Shown: one piece after another, positions 52,063 through 61,647 of the stretch
Layout: the number at the start of each line of letters is the position of its first letter
How positions within the stretch are numbered: the first letter of the stretch is position 1
Notes under the pieces: generated by a model
What the model was told of the DNA's origin: nothing
Seen by the model: only the letters and a program-made list of their open reading frames with translations
Database searches by the model: none
Assembly: GCF_018614195.1 (NCBI RefSeq)
Contig: NZ_JAGGOT010000023.1
Location: 1-64,000 of the forward strand
DNA length: 64,000 nucleotides
Reading direction: 5' to 3'
DNA from: Streptomyces sp. ISL-43
GTDB lineage: Bacteria; Actinomycetota; Actinomycetes; Streptomycetales; Streptomycetaceae
Position numbers and translations under genes: made by a program

Positions 52063-53118
52063 GTGATCACCATGGACAACACCTCCAGCGTTCCCTCCCC
52101 GCGTGACGGGGACCCGCAGACGCCGCTCCTCGAAGTGCGCGACCTGCACGTCGAGTTCCACACCCGCGACGGTGTGGCCAAGGCCGTCAACGGCGTCAAC
52201 TACAGCGTGAGCGCCGGCGAGACCCTCGCCGTCCTCGGCGAGTCCGGCTCCGGCAAGTCCGTGACGGCGCAGGCCATCATGGGCATCCTCGACATGCCGC
52301 CGGGCAAGATCCCGCAGGGAGAGATCCTCTTCCGCGGCCAGGACATGCTCAAGATGAGCTTCGAGGAGCGGCGCAAGCTGCGCGGCCAGAAGATCGCCAT
52401 GATCTTCCAGGACGCGCTGTCCTCGCTGAACCCGGTGCTCACCGTCGGCTACCAGCTGGGCGAGATGTTCCGCGTCCACCGCGGGCTGTCGAAGAAGGAA
52501 GCCCGCCAGAAGGCCATCGAGCTGATGGACAAGGTCAAGATCCCGGCGGCGAAGGAGCGTGTGGACGACTACCCGCACCACTTCTCCGGCGGTATGCGCC
52601 AGCGCATCATGATCGCCATGGCGATCGCGCTGGAGCCGGACCTGATCATCGCGGACGAGCCGACCACGGCCCTCGACGTCACCGTCCAGGCCCAGGTCAT
52701 GGACCTCCTCGCGGAGCTCCAGCGCGAGCTCAACATGGGCCTGATCCTGATCACCCACGACCTCGGCGTCGTCGCCGACGTCGCGGACAAGATCGCGGTC
52801 ATGTACGCCGGCCGGATCGTCGAGACCGCTCCGGTCCACGAGATCTACAAGCGCCCGGCGCACCCGTACACGCGCGGCCTGCTCGACTCGATCCCGCGGC
52901 TGGACCAGAAGGGCCAGGAGCTCTTCGCGATCAAGGGCCTCCCGCCGAACCTGCTGCGCCTGCCCTCCGGCTGCTCGTTCAACCCGCGCTGCATCGCCGC
53001 GCAGGACATCTGCAGCTCGGAGATACCCATGCTCCAGCCCGTCAGCGAGCAGGACGGCACCGAGCTTGTCGGTCGCCACAGCGCGTGCCACTTCTGGAAG
53101 GAGCAGATCCATGGCTGA
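52063..53118 (+). CDS. Peptide ABC transporter ATPase (DppD/OppD type)
   Basis: This 351-residue ATPase has Walker [10 protein letters not shown]-loop [11 protein letters not shown], signature SGGMRQR, Walker [13 protein letters not shown] and switch His in ITHDLG. The C-terminal oligopeptide-transporter domain ends with the conserved cysteines GCSFNPRCIAAQDICSS and SACHFW, a cluster that binds iron-sulfur in some homologues. GTG 52063 sits 5 nt after GAGGAGGG; an ATG at 52072 is possible. It overlaps the following ATPase gene by 8 nt. Confidence 0.95.
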   Translation: MITMDNTSSVPSPRDGDPQTPLLEVRDLHVEFHTRDGVAKAVNGVNYSVSAGETLAVLGESGSGKSVTAQAIMGILDMPPGKIPQGEILFRGQDMLKMSFEERRKLRGQKIAMIFQDALSSLNPVLTVGYQLGEMFRVHRGLSKKEARQKAIELMDKVKIPAAKERVDDYPHHFSGGMRQRIMIAMAIALEPDLIIADEPTTALDVTVQAQVMDLLAELQRELNMGLILITHDLGVVADVADKIAVMYAGRIVETAPVHEIYKRPAHPYTRGLLDSIPRLDQKGQELFAIKGLPPNLLRLPSGCSFNPRCIAAQDICSSEIPMLQPVSEQDGTELVGRHSACHFWKEQIHG

Positions 53119-54163
53119 GCTCACCAAGAACGCCCCCGAGCGCGAGCCGATCCTCCAGGTCCGCAACCTGGTCAAGCACTTCCCGCTGACCCAGGGCATC
53201 CTGTTCAAGAAGCAGGTCGGCGCGGTCAAGGCCGTCGACGGCATCTCCTTCGACCTGTACCGGGGCGAGACCCTCGGCATCGTCGGCGAGTCCGGCTGTG
53301 GCAAGTCCACCGTCGCCAAGCTGCTGATGAACCTGGAGCGCGCCACCGCCGGCGAGGTCTTCTACAAGGGCCAGGACATCACCAAGCTGTCCGGCAAGGC
53401 CCTCAAGGCCGTCCGCCGCAACATCCAGATGGTGTTCCAGGACCCGTACACCTCGCTGAACCCGCGCATGACGGTCGGCGACATCATCGGCGAGACCTAC
53501 GACATCCACCCCGAGGTGGCTCCCAAGGGCGACCGGCGCCGCAAGGTGCAGGAGCTCCTGGACGTCGTCGGCCTGAACCCGGAGTACATCAACCGGTACC
53601 CGCACCAGTTCTCCGGCGGCCAGCGCCAGCGCATCGGCATCGCCCGGGGCCTCGCGCTCAACCCGGAGATCATCATCTGCGACGAGCCGGTCTCCGCGCT
53701 CGACGTGTCGGTGCAGGCCCAGGTCATCAACCTGATGGAGAAGCTGCAGGAGGAGTTCAACCTCTCCTACCTCTTCATCGCGCACGACCTGTCGATCGTC
53801 CGGCACATCTCGGACCGCGTGGGCGTCATGTACCTCGGCAAGATGGCCGAGATCGGCACCGACACGCAGATCTACGACCACCCGACCCACCCTTACACGC
53901 AGGCACTGCTCTCCGCCGTGCCGGTGCCGGACCCGGATGCCCGCGAGGGCCGCGAGCGGATCATCCTCACCGGTGACGTCCCCTCGCCGGCCAACCCGCC
54001 GTCGGGCTGCCGCTTCCGCACCCGCTGCTGGAAGGCCGAGGAGAAGTGCTCCGTGGAGGAGCCGCTGCTCGCCGTCCCGGAGCGCTTCCAGGGCTCGAAG
54101 TCGCTGGCCGCGCACGACTCGGCGTGCCACTTCGCGGAGGAGAAGGCCGTTCTGGCCGTCTGA
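53111..54163 (+). CDS. Peptide ABC transporter ATPase (DppF/OppF type)
   Basis: This 350-residue partner ATPase has [20 protein letters not shown] (family N terminus), Walker [11 protein letters not shown]-loop [14 protein letters not shown], signature SGGQRQR, Walker [13 protein letters not shown] and switch His IAHDLS. The C-terminal domain has [18 protein letters not shown] and SACHF cysteines. ATG 53111 lies in the end of the previous gene. It is the last gene of the first importer operon, which closes with a strong hairpin. Confidence 0.95.
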   Translation: MAELTKNAPEREPILQVRNLVKHFPLTQGILFKKQVGAVKAVDGISFDLYRGETLGIVGESGCGKSTVAKLLMNLERATAGEVFYKGQDITKLSGKALKAVRRNIQMVFQDPYTSLNPRMTVGDIIGETYDIHPEVAPKGDRRRKVQELLDVVGLNPEYINRYPHQFSGGQRQRIGIARGLALNPEIIICDEPVSALDVSVQAQVINLMEKLQEEFNLSYLFIAHDLSIVRHISDRVGVMYLGKMAEIGTDTQIYDHPTHPYTQALLSAVPVPDPDAREGRERIILTGDVPSPANPPSGCRFRTRCWKAEEKCSVEEPLLAVPERFQGSKSLAAHDSACHFAEEKAVLAV

Positions 54164-54184
54164 CCTCCCGCGGACGACGCACCA

Positions 54185-54225
54185 AGGGCGCCCGGTACCG
54201 GATCCTCTCCGGTACCGGGCGCCCT
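54185..54225 (+). terminator. Terminator of first peptide-importer operon
   Basis: AGGGCGCCCGGTACCGG and CCGGTACCGGGCGCCCT form a perfect 17-bp stem around a 7-nt loop. Confidence 0.88.
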
Positions 54226-54293
54226 CGCGTTCGTACCCGCCGTGTGGGGAAAGCCGGTTGCGGGCCCGCCCCCGCCGGTCCGAGAGTGGTCCG

Positions 54294-55217
54294 ATGACCG
54301 ACCTGCTGACCGTACGGCCCGCCGGGCCTTCAGACGCCGGGGACATCTGCGGCCTCCTCAACGCCGTCGACCTCATCGAGATCGGCCGCCCGGAAACCGA
54401 TCTCGCCGCCGTCGAGGCCGACCTGCACCACCCGGACGTCGACCTGGCCAGGGACTCCTGGCTCGCCTTCGAGGGCGGCCGGCTCGTCGCCTACGCCCTG
54501 GTGTGGGCCGACTCGGGCCCCGGCCGCGTCGACTGCGAGCACTACGTTCTGCCGGGGCACCGCGCCGCCGCCGTCCGGCTGTTGGAGCTGACGGAGGTCC
54601 GGGCCCGAGAGCTCGCCGGCGGCGCCCCCGCCGCCTCCCTGCGGCTCCAGCTCAACGTCGAGCCCACCCTCGACCCCGACGTGCTGCCCGGCCGGGGCTA
54701 CCGCACCGTGCGCCGCTACCAGGTGATGACCCGCTCCCTGGACCCGGCCGAGGCGCCCCCCGCCCCTCCCGCCGGGCTCACCCTGCGTCCCTGCGACGGG
54801 GACGCGGCGCAGCGCCGCCGTGCCCACGCCCTGATCGAGGAGACCTTCGCCGAGCACTTCGGCCACGTGGAGCGTCCGTACGAGCCCTGGCTGGACCACA
54901 TCGACGGCCGCGGCCTCGACTGGTCGCTGGTGTGGATCGCGAGCCTGCCCGCGCTGGGCGACGTAGGGGTCCTGCTGACCCGCGACGACCGCACCAGCAT
55001 GGGCTGGCTCAGCCACCTCGGCGTCGTCGAGGACGCGCGCGGCCGGGGAGTCGGCGGCTTCCTGCTGCGCCACGGCTTCGCCGCCTACGCGGCGCGCGGC
55101 CGCTCCACGGTGGGCCTCGGCGTGGACACCGGCAACGAGACCGGCGCGCTCGCGCTGTACGAGGCGCACGGGATGGCCGTGTACTACGCGGTGGACACCT
55201 GGGAGCTGGTGCTGTGA
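54294..55217 (+). CDS. Double-GNAT N-acetyltransferase
   Basis: This 307-residue protein has two GNAT folds in tandem. The N-terminal unit (about 5-150) is degenerate: LTVRPAGPSDAGDICGLLNA, WLAFEGGRLVAYALVWAD. The C-terminal unit (about 160-305) holds the acetyl-CoA loop LGVVEDARGRGVGGFLLRHG and ends with TGALALYEAHGMAVYYAVD. Mycothiol synthase has a similar double fold, but the substrate here cannot be read. It lies between the two peptide-importer operons and has its own start (ATG 54294), so it is probably transcribed separately. Confidence 0.88.
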   Translation: MTDLLTVRPAGPSDAGDICGLLNAVDLIEIGRPETDLAAVEADLHHPDVDLARDSWLAFEGGRLVAYALVWADSGPGRVDCEHYVLPGHRAAAVRLLELTEVRARELAGGAPAASLRLQLNVEPTLDPDVLPGRGYRTVRRYQVMTRSLDPAEAPPAPPAGLTLRPCDGDAAQRRRAHALIEETFAEHFGHVERPYEPWLDHIDGRGLDWSLVWIASLPALGDVGVLLTRDDRTSMGWLSHLGVVEDARGRGVGGFLLRHGFAAYAARGRSTVGLGVDTGNETGALALYEAHGMAVYYAVDTWELVL

Positions 55218-55373
55218 CCGGCAGACCTCCCCGGCCGCGGCACCGCCTTGCACTCGCAGGGGTGACAGGCGGGGGACGCGAGGGTGCAATCGGTCCAACC
55301 ATGAGTGTGCGGGACCCCGCATAGGGTGACATTGGGCCCTAAGTGAGTCTTGGGATCCAGTAGGAGGCACTCC

Positions 55374-57008
55374 ATGCGCGGAGCCACCCACGCCAAGTGG
55401 GCCGCAGGTGCGGTGGCCGTCGCCCTCGCGGCGACGGCCTGCGGCGGCCAGGAGGACGGCGGCGGGGGCGGTGGCGGTGGCGCGGGAGTCGTCAGCTCCT
55501 CGTGGGGTGACCCGCAGAACCCGTTGGAGCCCGCCAACACCAATGAGGTGCAGGGCGGCAAGGTCCTCGACATGCTCTTCCGCGGTCTGATGCGCTACGA
55601 CCCGAAGACCGGGGCGGCCAAGAACATGCTCGCCGAGAAGATCGAGACGGCCGACAGCCAGAACTTCACCATCACGCTGAAGGACGGCTGGAAGTTCAGC
55701 AACGACGAGCCGGTCACCGCCCAGTCCTTCGTGGACGCCTGGAACTACGGCGCGGACGTCTCCAAGAAGCAGAACAACGCGACGTTCTTCTCCGACATCG
55801 TCGGCTACGCGGACGTGCACCCGGCGAGCGGCGACCCCAAGTCCAAGACCATGTCCGGCCTGGTCGTCAAGGACGCGAAGACCTTCACGGTCGCCCTCAA
55901 GGAGAAGTTCTCCACCTGGCCCCAAACCCTCGGCTACCAGGCCTTCTCCCCGCTGCCCAAGGCCTTCTTCACCGACCATGCCGCCTGGCTGGACAAGCCC
56001 GTCGGCAACGGCCCGTACACGGTGGACTCGTACACCAAGGGCACGGGCATGAAGCTGCGCAAGTGGGACGGGTACACGGCTGAGGACAAGGCGGTCAACG
56101 GCGGTGTGGACCTGAAGGTCTACACCGACAACAACACCGCCTACACCGACCTGATCTCCGGCAACCTCGACCTGGTCGACGACATCCCGGCGCAGCAGCT
56201 CAAGAACGTCAAGAACGACCTCGGCGACCGGTACATCAACCAGCCGGCCCTCATCATCCAGACCCTCACCTTCCCGCTGTACGACCCCCAGTGGAGCAAG
56301 GAGGGCATGGAGAAGGTCCGCATCGGCGTCTCCCGGGCGATCAACCGCGACGAGATCACCAAGCAGATCTTCAAGGAGACGCGCACCCCCGCCATGGACT
56401 GGACCTCCCCGGCGCTCGGTGAGGAGGGCGGATTCAACGCCAAGATCTGCGGTGAGGCCTGCGCGTTCGACCCCAAGGAAGCCAAGCGGCTCATCCAGGA
56501 GGGCGGCGGCCTCCCCGGCGGCAAGATCACGATCACTTCGAACGTGGACACCGGCTCGCACCGCGAGTGGATGGACGCCGTCTGCAACAGCATCAACAAC
56601 GCGCTGGGCGAGGGCCCGGTCTGCACGGTCAACCCGATCGGCACCTTCGCCGACTTCCGCAACCAGCAGAGCGCCTTCAAGCTGACCGGCCCCTTCCGCT
56701 CCGGCTGGCAGGCCGACTACCCGCTGATCCAGAACTTCCTGGAGCCGCTCTACTACACGGGCGCCTCCTCCAACTACGGGAAGTTCAGCAATCCGGACTT
56801 CGACAAGCTCGTCGACGAGGCGAACCGGGAGAGCGACGCGGCGAAGGCGGTCGCGAAGTTCCAGGAAGCCGAGAAGATCCTCGCCGCACAGATGCCGTCC
56901 ATCCCGCTCTGGTACCAGAACGGCAGCGCGGGCCACTCGGAGCGGATCTCGGACGTGGCGCTCAACCAGTTCAGCGTCCCCGTGTACGACCAGATCAAGG
57001 TCAGCTGA
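55374..57008 (+). CDS. Oligopeptide-binding lipoprotein, second importer
   Basis: This 544-residue family-5 binding lipoprotein has a lipobox in ALAATACGG after KWAAGAVAV, then a Gly-rich linker of eight consecutive Gly. Fold motifs are ITLKDGWKFSNDEPVTAQSF, YQAFSPLPKAFF, PVGNGPYTVDSY and QMPSIPLWYQNGS. Its N terminus is nearly the same as that of the lipoprotein at 48366, but the ligand-binding body has diverged, so specificity probably differs. ATG 55374 follows TAGGAGG. First gene of the second importer operon. Confidence 0.93.
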   Translation: MRGATHAKWAAGAVAVALAATACGGQEDGGGGGGGGAGVVSSSWGDPQNPLEPANTNEVQGGKVLDMLFRGLMRYDPKTGAAKNMLAEKIETADSQNFTITLKDGWKFSNDEPVTAQSFVDAWNYGADVSKKQNNATFFSDIVGYADVHPASGDPKSKTMSGLVVKDAKTFTVALKEKFSTWPQTLGYQAFSPLPKAFFTDHAAWLDKPVGNGPYTVDSYTKGTGMKLRKWDGYTAEDKAVNGGVDLKVYTDNNTAYTDLISGNLDLVDDIPAQQLKNVKNDLGDRYINQPALIIQTLTFPLYDPQWSKEGMEKVRIGVSRAINRDEITKQIFKETRTPAMDWTSPALGEEGGFNAKICGEACAFDPKEAKRLIQEGGGLPGGKITITSNVDTGSHREWMDAVCNSINNALGEGPVCTVNPIGTFADFRNQQSAFKLTGPFRSGWQADYPLIQNFLEPLYYTGASSNYGKFSNPDFDKLVDEANRESDAAKAVAKFQEAEKILAAQMPSIPLWYQNGSAGHSERISDVALNQFSVPVYDQIKVS

Positions 57009-57038
57009 CCCGCCTACGGATCGAACCTGGAGCAGTCC

Positions 57039-57962
57039 ATGGGACGTTATGTGATCCGGCGACTGCTCCAGATGATCCCCGTGTTCATCGGCAGCACGTT
57101 CCTGATCTTCTTCATGGTGTATGCGCTCGGTGACCCGGTCGCCGCCCTCTTCGGCGACAAGGCCCCCGACCCCGCCACCGCCGCGCGCATCCGCAAGGAC
57201 CTCTACCTCGACCAGCCCCTGTGGAAGCAGTACCTCCACTACATGGGCCAGATCTTCAAGGGCGACTTCGGCACGGCCTTCAACGGCCAGAAGGTCACCG
57301 CGCTCATGGCCTCGGCCTTCCCGGTGACCCTGCGCCTGACCATCGTCGCGATCCTCATCGAGATCATCGTCGGCATCACCTTCGGCGTGATCAGCGGACT
57401 GCGCCGGGGCAAGGCCGTCGACCACACCCTGCTGGTGCTCACCCTCGTCGTCATCTCGGTGCCGACCTTCGTGACGGGCTACCTGCTCCAGTTCGTCTTC
57501 GGCGTCAAATGGGGATGGGTGCGGCCCACCGTCTCCCCGGACGCCCCGTTCAACGAGCTGATCCTGCCCGGGGTCGTCCTCGCGCTCGTCTCCCTCGCCT
57601 ACGTCACCCGGCTGACCCGCACCTCCATCGCCGAGAACGTCAAGGCCGACTACGTCCGCACCGCCGTCGCCAAGGGCCTGCCCAGACGCCGGGTCATCAC
57701 CCGCCACCTGCTGCGCAACTCCCTGATCCCCGTCGTCACCTTCATCGGCACCGACATCGGCGCCCTGATGGGCGGGGCCATCGTCACCGAGCGGATCTTC
57801 AACATCCACGGCGTCGGCTACCAGCTCTACCAGGGCATCCTGCGCAACAACTCCCCGACGGTGGTCGGCTTCGTGACCATCCTCGTCATCGTCTTCCTGC
57901 TGGCGAACCTGCTCGTCGACCTGCTCTACGCGGTCCTGGACCCGAGGATCCGTTATGCCTGA
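57039..57962 (+). CDS. Peptide ABC transporter permease (DppB type), second importer
   Basis: This 307-residue six-helix permease begins MGRYVIRRLLQMIPVFIGST. The EAA loop is YVRTAVAKGLPRRRVITRHL, followed by RNSLIPVVTFIGTDIGALMGG. It is closely similar to the permease at 50179. Only 30 nt separate it from the lipoprotein gene, with no hairpins, in contrast to the first operon. It overlaps the next gene by 8 nt. Confidence 0.95.
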   Translation: MGRYVIRRLLQMIPVFIGSTFLIFFMVYALGDPVAALFGDKAPDPATAARIRKDLYLDQPLWKQYLHYMGQIFKGDFGTAFNGQKVTALMASAFPVTLRLTIVAILIEIIVGITFGVISGLRRGKAVDHTLLVLTLVVISVPTFVTGYLLQFVFGVKWGWVRPTVSPDAPFNELILPGVVLALVSLAYVTRLTRTSIAENVKADYVRTAVAKGLPRRRVITRHLLRNSLIPVVTFIGTDIGALMGGAIVTERIFNIHGVGYQLYQGILRNNSPTVVGFVTILVIVFLLANLLVDLLYAVLDPRIRYA

Positions 57963-58956
57963 GCCCGAGCGTCCCGCCTACGATCCGCTGGGACCCGGCG
58001 CCCACGAGGCCATCGCCCCCACGGGCCAGGGAGGCGCCATGGACCTCGCGCTGGAAGAGGCCGAGAGCCTGGGGGAGGGACTCGGGGGACCCCCCGCCGG
58101 ACCGCGGGAGAAGGCCCGGTCCCTGTGGTCCGACGCCTGGCACCAGCTGGGCCGCAACCCCGTCTTCATCGTCTCCACGCTGCTGATCCTCTTCCTCGTG
58201 GTCATCGCGATCTGGCCCCAGCTCATCGCGAGCGGCGACCCGCTGAGATGCGACCTGTCCAAATCGCAGGAGGGCTCCTCCCCGGGCCACCCCTTCGGCT
58301 ACGACACCCAGGGCTGCGACGTGTACACCCGCACCGTCTACGGGGCCCGCGCCTCCATCACCGTGGGCATCTGCGCCACCCTCGGCGCTGCCCTCCTCGG
58401 CTCGGCGCTCGGCGGGCTCGCCGGCTTCTTCGGCGGCTGGGGCGACTCGCTGCTCTCCCGGGTCGCCGACATCTTCTTCGGCATCCCCGTGGTCCTCGGC
58501 GGCCTGGTCTTCCTGTCCGTGGTCACCAGCACCACCGTCTGGCCCGTCGTCGGCTTCATCGTGCTGCTGGGCTGGCCGCAGCTGGCCCGCATCGCCCGCG
58601 GCTCGGTCATCACCGCCAAACAGAACGACTACGTCCAGGCCGCGCGGGCGCTCGGCGCCGGCAACGCCCGGATGCTGCTGCGGCACGTGGCGCCCAACGC
58701 CATCGCGCCCGTCATCGTCGTCGCCACCATCGCGCTCGGCACCTACATCGCCCTGGAAGCCACCCTGTCCTTCCTCGGCGTGGGCCTGCGCCCGCCGACC
58801 GTCTCCTGGGGCATCGACATCTCCAACGCCGCCTCCCAGATCCGCAACGCCCCGCACATGCTGCTCTACCCGGCGGGCGCGCTCAGCGTGACCGTGCTCG
58901 CGTTCATCATGCTCGGCGACGCGGTGCGCGACGCCCTCGACCCCAAGCTGCGCTGA
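57955..58956 (+). CDS. Peptide ABC transporter permease (DppC type), second importer
   Basis: This 333-residue permease has a longer N-terminal cytoplasmic extension (about 60 residues, with Pro, Glu and Gly) than its paralogue at 51104. The OppC-N segment is SLWSDAWHQLGRNPVFIVST; signature GYDTQGCDVYTRTVYGARAS; EAA loop NDYVQAARALGAGNARMLLR; it ends LGDAVRDALDPKLR. It forms the channel with the preceding permease. Confidence 0.95.
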   Translation: MPEPERPAYDPLGPGAHEAIAPTGQGGAMDLALEEAESLGEGLGGPPAGPREKARSLWSDAWHQLGRNPVFIVSTLLILFLVVIAIWPQLIASGDPLRCDLSKSQEGSSPGHPFGYDTQGCDVYTRTVYGARASITVGICATLGAALLGSALGGLAGFFGGWGDSLLSRVADIFFGIPVVLGGLVFLSVVTSTTVWPVVGFIVLLGWPQLARIARGSVITAKQNDYVQAARALGAGNARMLLRHVAPNAIAPVIVVATIALGTYIALEATLSFLGVGLRPPTVSWGIDISNAASQIRNAPHMLLYPAGALSVTVLAFIMLGDAVRDALDPKLR

Positions 58957-58968
58957 GGAGCCCCGTAC

Positions 58969-59943
58969 ATGCTGCTCGAAGTGCGCGACCTGCACGTGGA
59001 ATTCAAGACGCGCGACGGGGTCGCCAAGGCCGTCAACGGTGTCGACTACTCGGTGGACGAGGGCGAGACGCTCGCCGTGCTCGGCGAGTCCGGATCGGGC
59101 AAATCGGTGACCGCGCAGGCCGTGATGGGCATCCTCGACATGCCGCCCGGCCGCATCGCCGGCGGCGAGATCCTCTTCAAGGGCAAAGACCTGCTGAAGA
59201 TGAAGGAGGAGGAGCGCAGGAAGATCCGCGGCGCCGAGATGGCCATGATCTTCCAGGACGCGCTGTCCTCCCTCAACCCGGTCCTGAGCGTCGGCGCCCA
59301 GCTCGGCGAGATGTACGAGGTCCACCGCGGGATGTCCCGCAAGGACGCCAGGGCCAAGGCGGTCGAGCTGATGGACCGGGTGAAGATCCCGGCGGCGAAG
59401 GAGCGGGTGGGGGACTACCCGCACCAGTTCTCCGGCGGTATGCGCCAGCGCATCATGATCGCCATGGCGATGGCGCTGGAACCCTCGCTGATCATCGCCG
59501 ACGAGCCGACCACCGCCCTCGACGTGACCGTCCAGGCCCAGGTCATGGACCTGCTCGCCGAGCTGCAGCGCGAGCTCAACATGGGCCTGATCCTGATCAC
59601 CCACGACCTCGGCGTCGTCGCCGACGTGGCCGACAAGATCGCGGTAATGTACGCCGGCCGGATCGTCGAGTCGGCCCCCGTCCACGAGATCTACGCCGCG
59701 CCCGCGCACCCGTACACGCGCGGCCTGCTCGACTCGATCCCGCGCCTGGACCAGAAGGGCCAGGAGCTCTACGCGATCAAGGGCCTGCCGCCCAACCTGC
59801 TGGCCATCCCGCCCGGCTGCGCCTTCAATCCGCGCTGCCCGATGGCGCAGGCCGTCTGCCGCACCGACGTCCCGCCGCTGGCCGAGGTCGAGCCGGACCG
59901 CGCCAGCGCGTGCTTCTTCTGGAAGGAGTGCCTCGGTGGCTGA
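58969..59943 (+). CDS. Peptide ABC transporter ATPase (DppD type), second importer
   Basis: This 324-residue ATPase begins [19 protein letters not shown]. It has Walker [10 protein letters not shown]-loop [11 protein letters not shown], signature SGGMRQR, Walker [13 protein letters not shown], switch His ITHDLG, and C-terminal cysteines [15 protein letters not shown] and SACFFW. It lacks the 20-residue N-terminal extension of its paralogue at 52063. It overlaps the next ATPase by 8 nt. Confidence 0.95.
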   Translation: MLLEVRDLHVEFKTRDGVAKAVNGVDYSVDEGETLAVLGESGSGKSVTAQAVMGILDMPPGRIAGGEILFKGKDLLKMKEEERRKIRGAEMAMIFQDALSSLNPVLSVGAQLGEMYEVHRGMSRKDARAKAVELMDRVKIPAAKERVGDYPHQFSGGMRQRIMIAMAMALEPSLIIADEPTTALDVTVQAQVMDLLAELQRELNMGLILITHDLGVVADVADKIAVMYAGRIVESAPVHEIYAAPAHPYTRGLLDSIPRLDQKGQELYAIKGLPPNLLAIPPGCAFNPRCPMAQAVCRTDVPPLAEVEPDRASACFFWKECLGG

Positions 59944-61015
59944 GTTCAAGGGGGCCGGTGAGTCCATCCTCGAAGTGACCGACCTGGTCAAGCACTACCC
60001 GCTGACCCAGGGCATCCTCTTCAAGAAACAGGTCGGCGCCGTCAAGGCCGTCGACGGGGTCTCCTTCGACCTGCGGGCCGGTGAAACCCTCGGCATCGTC
60101 GGGGAGTCGGGCTGCGGCAAGTCCACCGTCGCCAAGATGCTGGTCAACCTGGAACGCCCGACGGCGGGCGCGATCACCTACAAGGGCGAGGACATCGCCA
60201 AGCTGTCCGGCCGGGCCCTGAAGGCCGTCCGCCGCAACATCCAGATGGTCTTCCAGGACCCGTACACCTCCCTCAACCCCCGGATGACGGTCGGCGACAT
60301 CATCGGGGAGCCGTACGAGATCCACCCCGAGGTGGCCCCCAAGGGCGACCGGCGCCGCAAGGTGCAGGAACTGCTCGACGTGGTCGGCCTGAACCCGGAG
60401 TACATCAACCGGTACCCGCATCAGTTCTCCGGCGGGCAGCGCCAGCGCATCGGCATCGCCCGCGGCCTCGCGCTCCGGCCGGAGATCATCGTCGCCGACG
60501 AACCGGTCTCCGCACTCGACGTCTCCGTTCAGGCCCAGGTGGTCAACCTCCTGGAACGCCTGCAGAGCGAGTTCAACCTCTCCTACGTCTTCATCGCGCA
60601 CGACCTCTCGATCGTCCGGCACATCTCCGACCGGGTCGGCGTCATGTACCTGGGCCGGATCGTCGAGATCGGCACCGACAGCCAGATCTACGACCACCCC
60701 ACCCACCCGTACACCCAGGCCCTGCTGTCCGCGGTCCCCGTCCCGGACCCCCGGGCCCGCGCCCACCGCGAGCGGATCATCCTTTCCGGCGACGTCCCCT
60801 CCCCGGCCAATCCGCCCTCGGGCTGCCGCTTCCGCACCCGCTGCTGGAAGGCCCAGGCCCGCTGCGCGACGGAGGTCCCGCTCCTGGAGATCCCGTCCTT
60901 CCTCCCGGGCGGCCCGACGGCCCACCCCTCGGCCTGCCACTTCGCGTCGGAGAAGCAGGTGCTCCCGCCGTCCGGCGGCCCGCCCCCGGCAACGGGACGG
61001 CTGTCCAAGGGGTGA
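59936..61015 (+). CDS. Peptide ABC transporter ATPase (DppF type), second importer
   Basis: This 359-residue ATPase has [20 protein letters not shown], Walker [11 protein letters not shown]-loop [14 protein letters not shown], signature SGGQRQR, Walker [13 protein letters not shown], switch His IAHDLS, and cysteines [15 protein letters not shown] and SACHF. GTG 59936 lies in the end of the previous gene. Almost identical through the nucleotide-binding core to the product of 53111-54163, implying that whole-operon duplication gave rise to the two importers. Confidence 0.95.
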   Translation: MAEFKGAGESILEVTDLVKHYPLTQGILFKKQVGAVKAVDGVSFDLRAGETLGIVGESGCGKSTVAKMLVNLERPTAGAITYKGEDIAKLSGRALKAVRRNIQMVFQDPYTSLNPRMTVGDIIGEPYEIHPEVAPKGDRRRKVQELLDVVGLNPEYINRYPHQFSGGQRQRIGIARGLALRPEIIVADEPVSALDVSVQAQVVNLLERLQSEFNLSYVFIAHDLSIVRHISDRVGVMYLGRIVEIGTDSQIYDHPTHPYTQALLSAVPVPDPRARAHRERIILSGDVPSPANPPSGCRFRTRCWKAQARCATEVPLLEIPSFLPGGPTAHPSACHFASEKQVLPPSGGPPPATGRLSKG

Positions 61016-61159
61016 CCGCGGGGCCCCCGGCACCGCTCATTTCCGGCCACAGCTGCGGTCGCTGTCACAACTCGGTTTACATGCAGGCAACTTGACCGTT
61101 TCTGCCCCGAGATATGGGCCGGGCAGCCTGAGTTCCGTGCGGCCGTGCGGGTGCCGACA

Positions 61160-61194
61160 GCCGGCCGGGGAGGCGTACAGGCTCCCCGGCCGGC
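61160..61194 (+). terminator. Terminator of second peptide-importer operon
   Basis: GCCGGCCGGGGAG and CTCCCCGGCCGGC form a perfect 13-bp stem with a 9-nt loop, followed by CTTCCT. Confidence 0.8.
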
Positions 61195-61261
61195 CTTCCT
61201 GTGACCCCGGACATGCGCGGCGTGCGCCCCTCGTGCTGCCGGAATCGATCGACGCGCTAGC

Positions 61262-61280
61262 ACGGATAGTTATGATCCGT
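61262..61280 (+). promoter_or_regulatory. Candidate promoter with inverted repeat
   Basis: ACGGAT and ATCCGT flank AGTTATG, and a good -10 hexamer TATGAT (61271-61276) lies within the repeat, about 90 nt before the start of the small membrane protein gene. No clear -35 is seen. The rest of 61016-61362 holds only the terminator above. Confidence 0.35.
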
Positions 61281-61362
61281 AGCGGACGGTGGGTATGACT
61301 CTGCCGTGCACGGAGTCGCGAGTACGCGTACCGATGTCCGCTCGACGTGGAGGTGAAACGCC

Positions 61363-61557
61363 GTGGCACTATCGATCTCGGCCGTGGTGCTACTGGCGAT
61401 CGTCGTCTTCCTGCTGGTCCGGCGGTCGGGCCTGAAGACGGGTCACGCGGTGGTCTGTGTGCTGCTGGGGTTCTACCTGGCGAGTTCGACCATGGCCCCG
61501 ACGCTCTCCCAGCTCACCTCGAACGTGGCGAGCATGATCAGCGGGCTCAAGCTCTAG
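61363..61557 (+). CDS. Small two-helix membrane protein
   Basis: This 64-residue protein has two hydrophobic segments: LSISAVVLLAIVVFLLV, then a short basic loop RRSGLKTG, and AVVCVLLGFYLASSTMAP, with a polar C terminus LSQLTSNVASMISGLKL. GTG 61363 has an excellent GTGGAGGTGA ribosome site. Not recognised as a named family. It precedes mshB by 90 nt on the same strand. Confidence 0.75.
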   Translation: MALSISAVVLLAIVVFLLVRRSGLKTGHAVVCVLLGFYLASSTMAPTLSQLTSNVASMISGLKL

Positions 61558-61647
61558 AGCCCGCCTCCACGGATCTCGCGGGGCCCGCGGGCGTCCGGGC
61601 GGCGCCTTGTGGGGTTCCGGGCGCGAGGTCCTCGTAGTCTTGCCCCC

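Noticed and set aside
54330..57809. A 1,159-codon open frame on the minus strand
   Set aside because: It is antisense to the acetyltransferase, the second binding lipoprotein and its permease, all of which have clear domains and ribosome sites.
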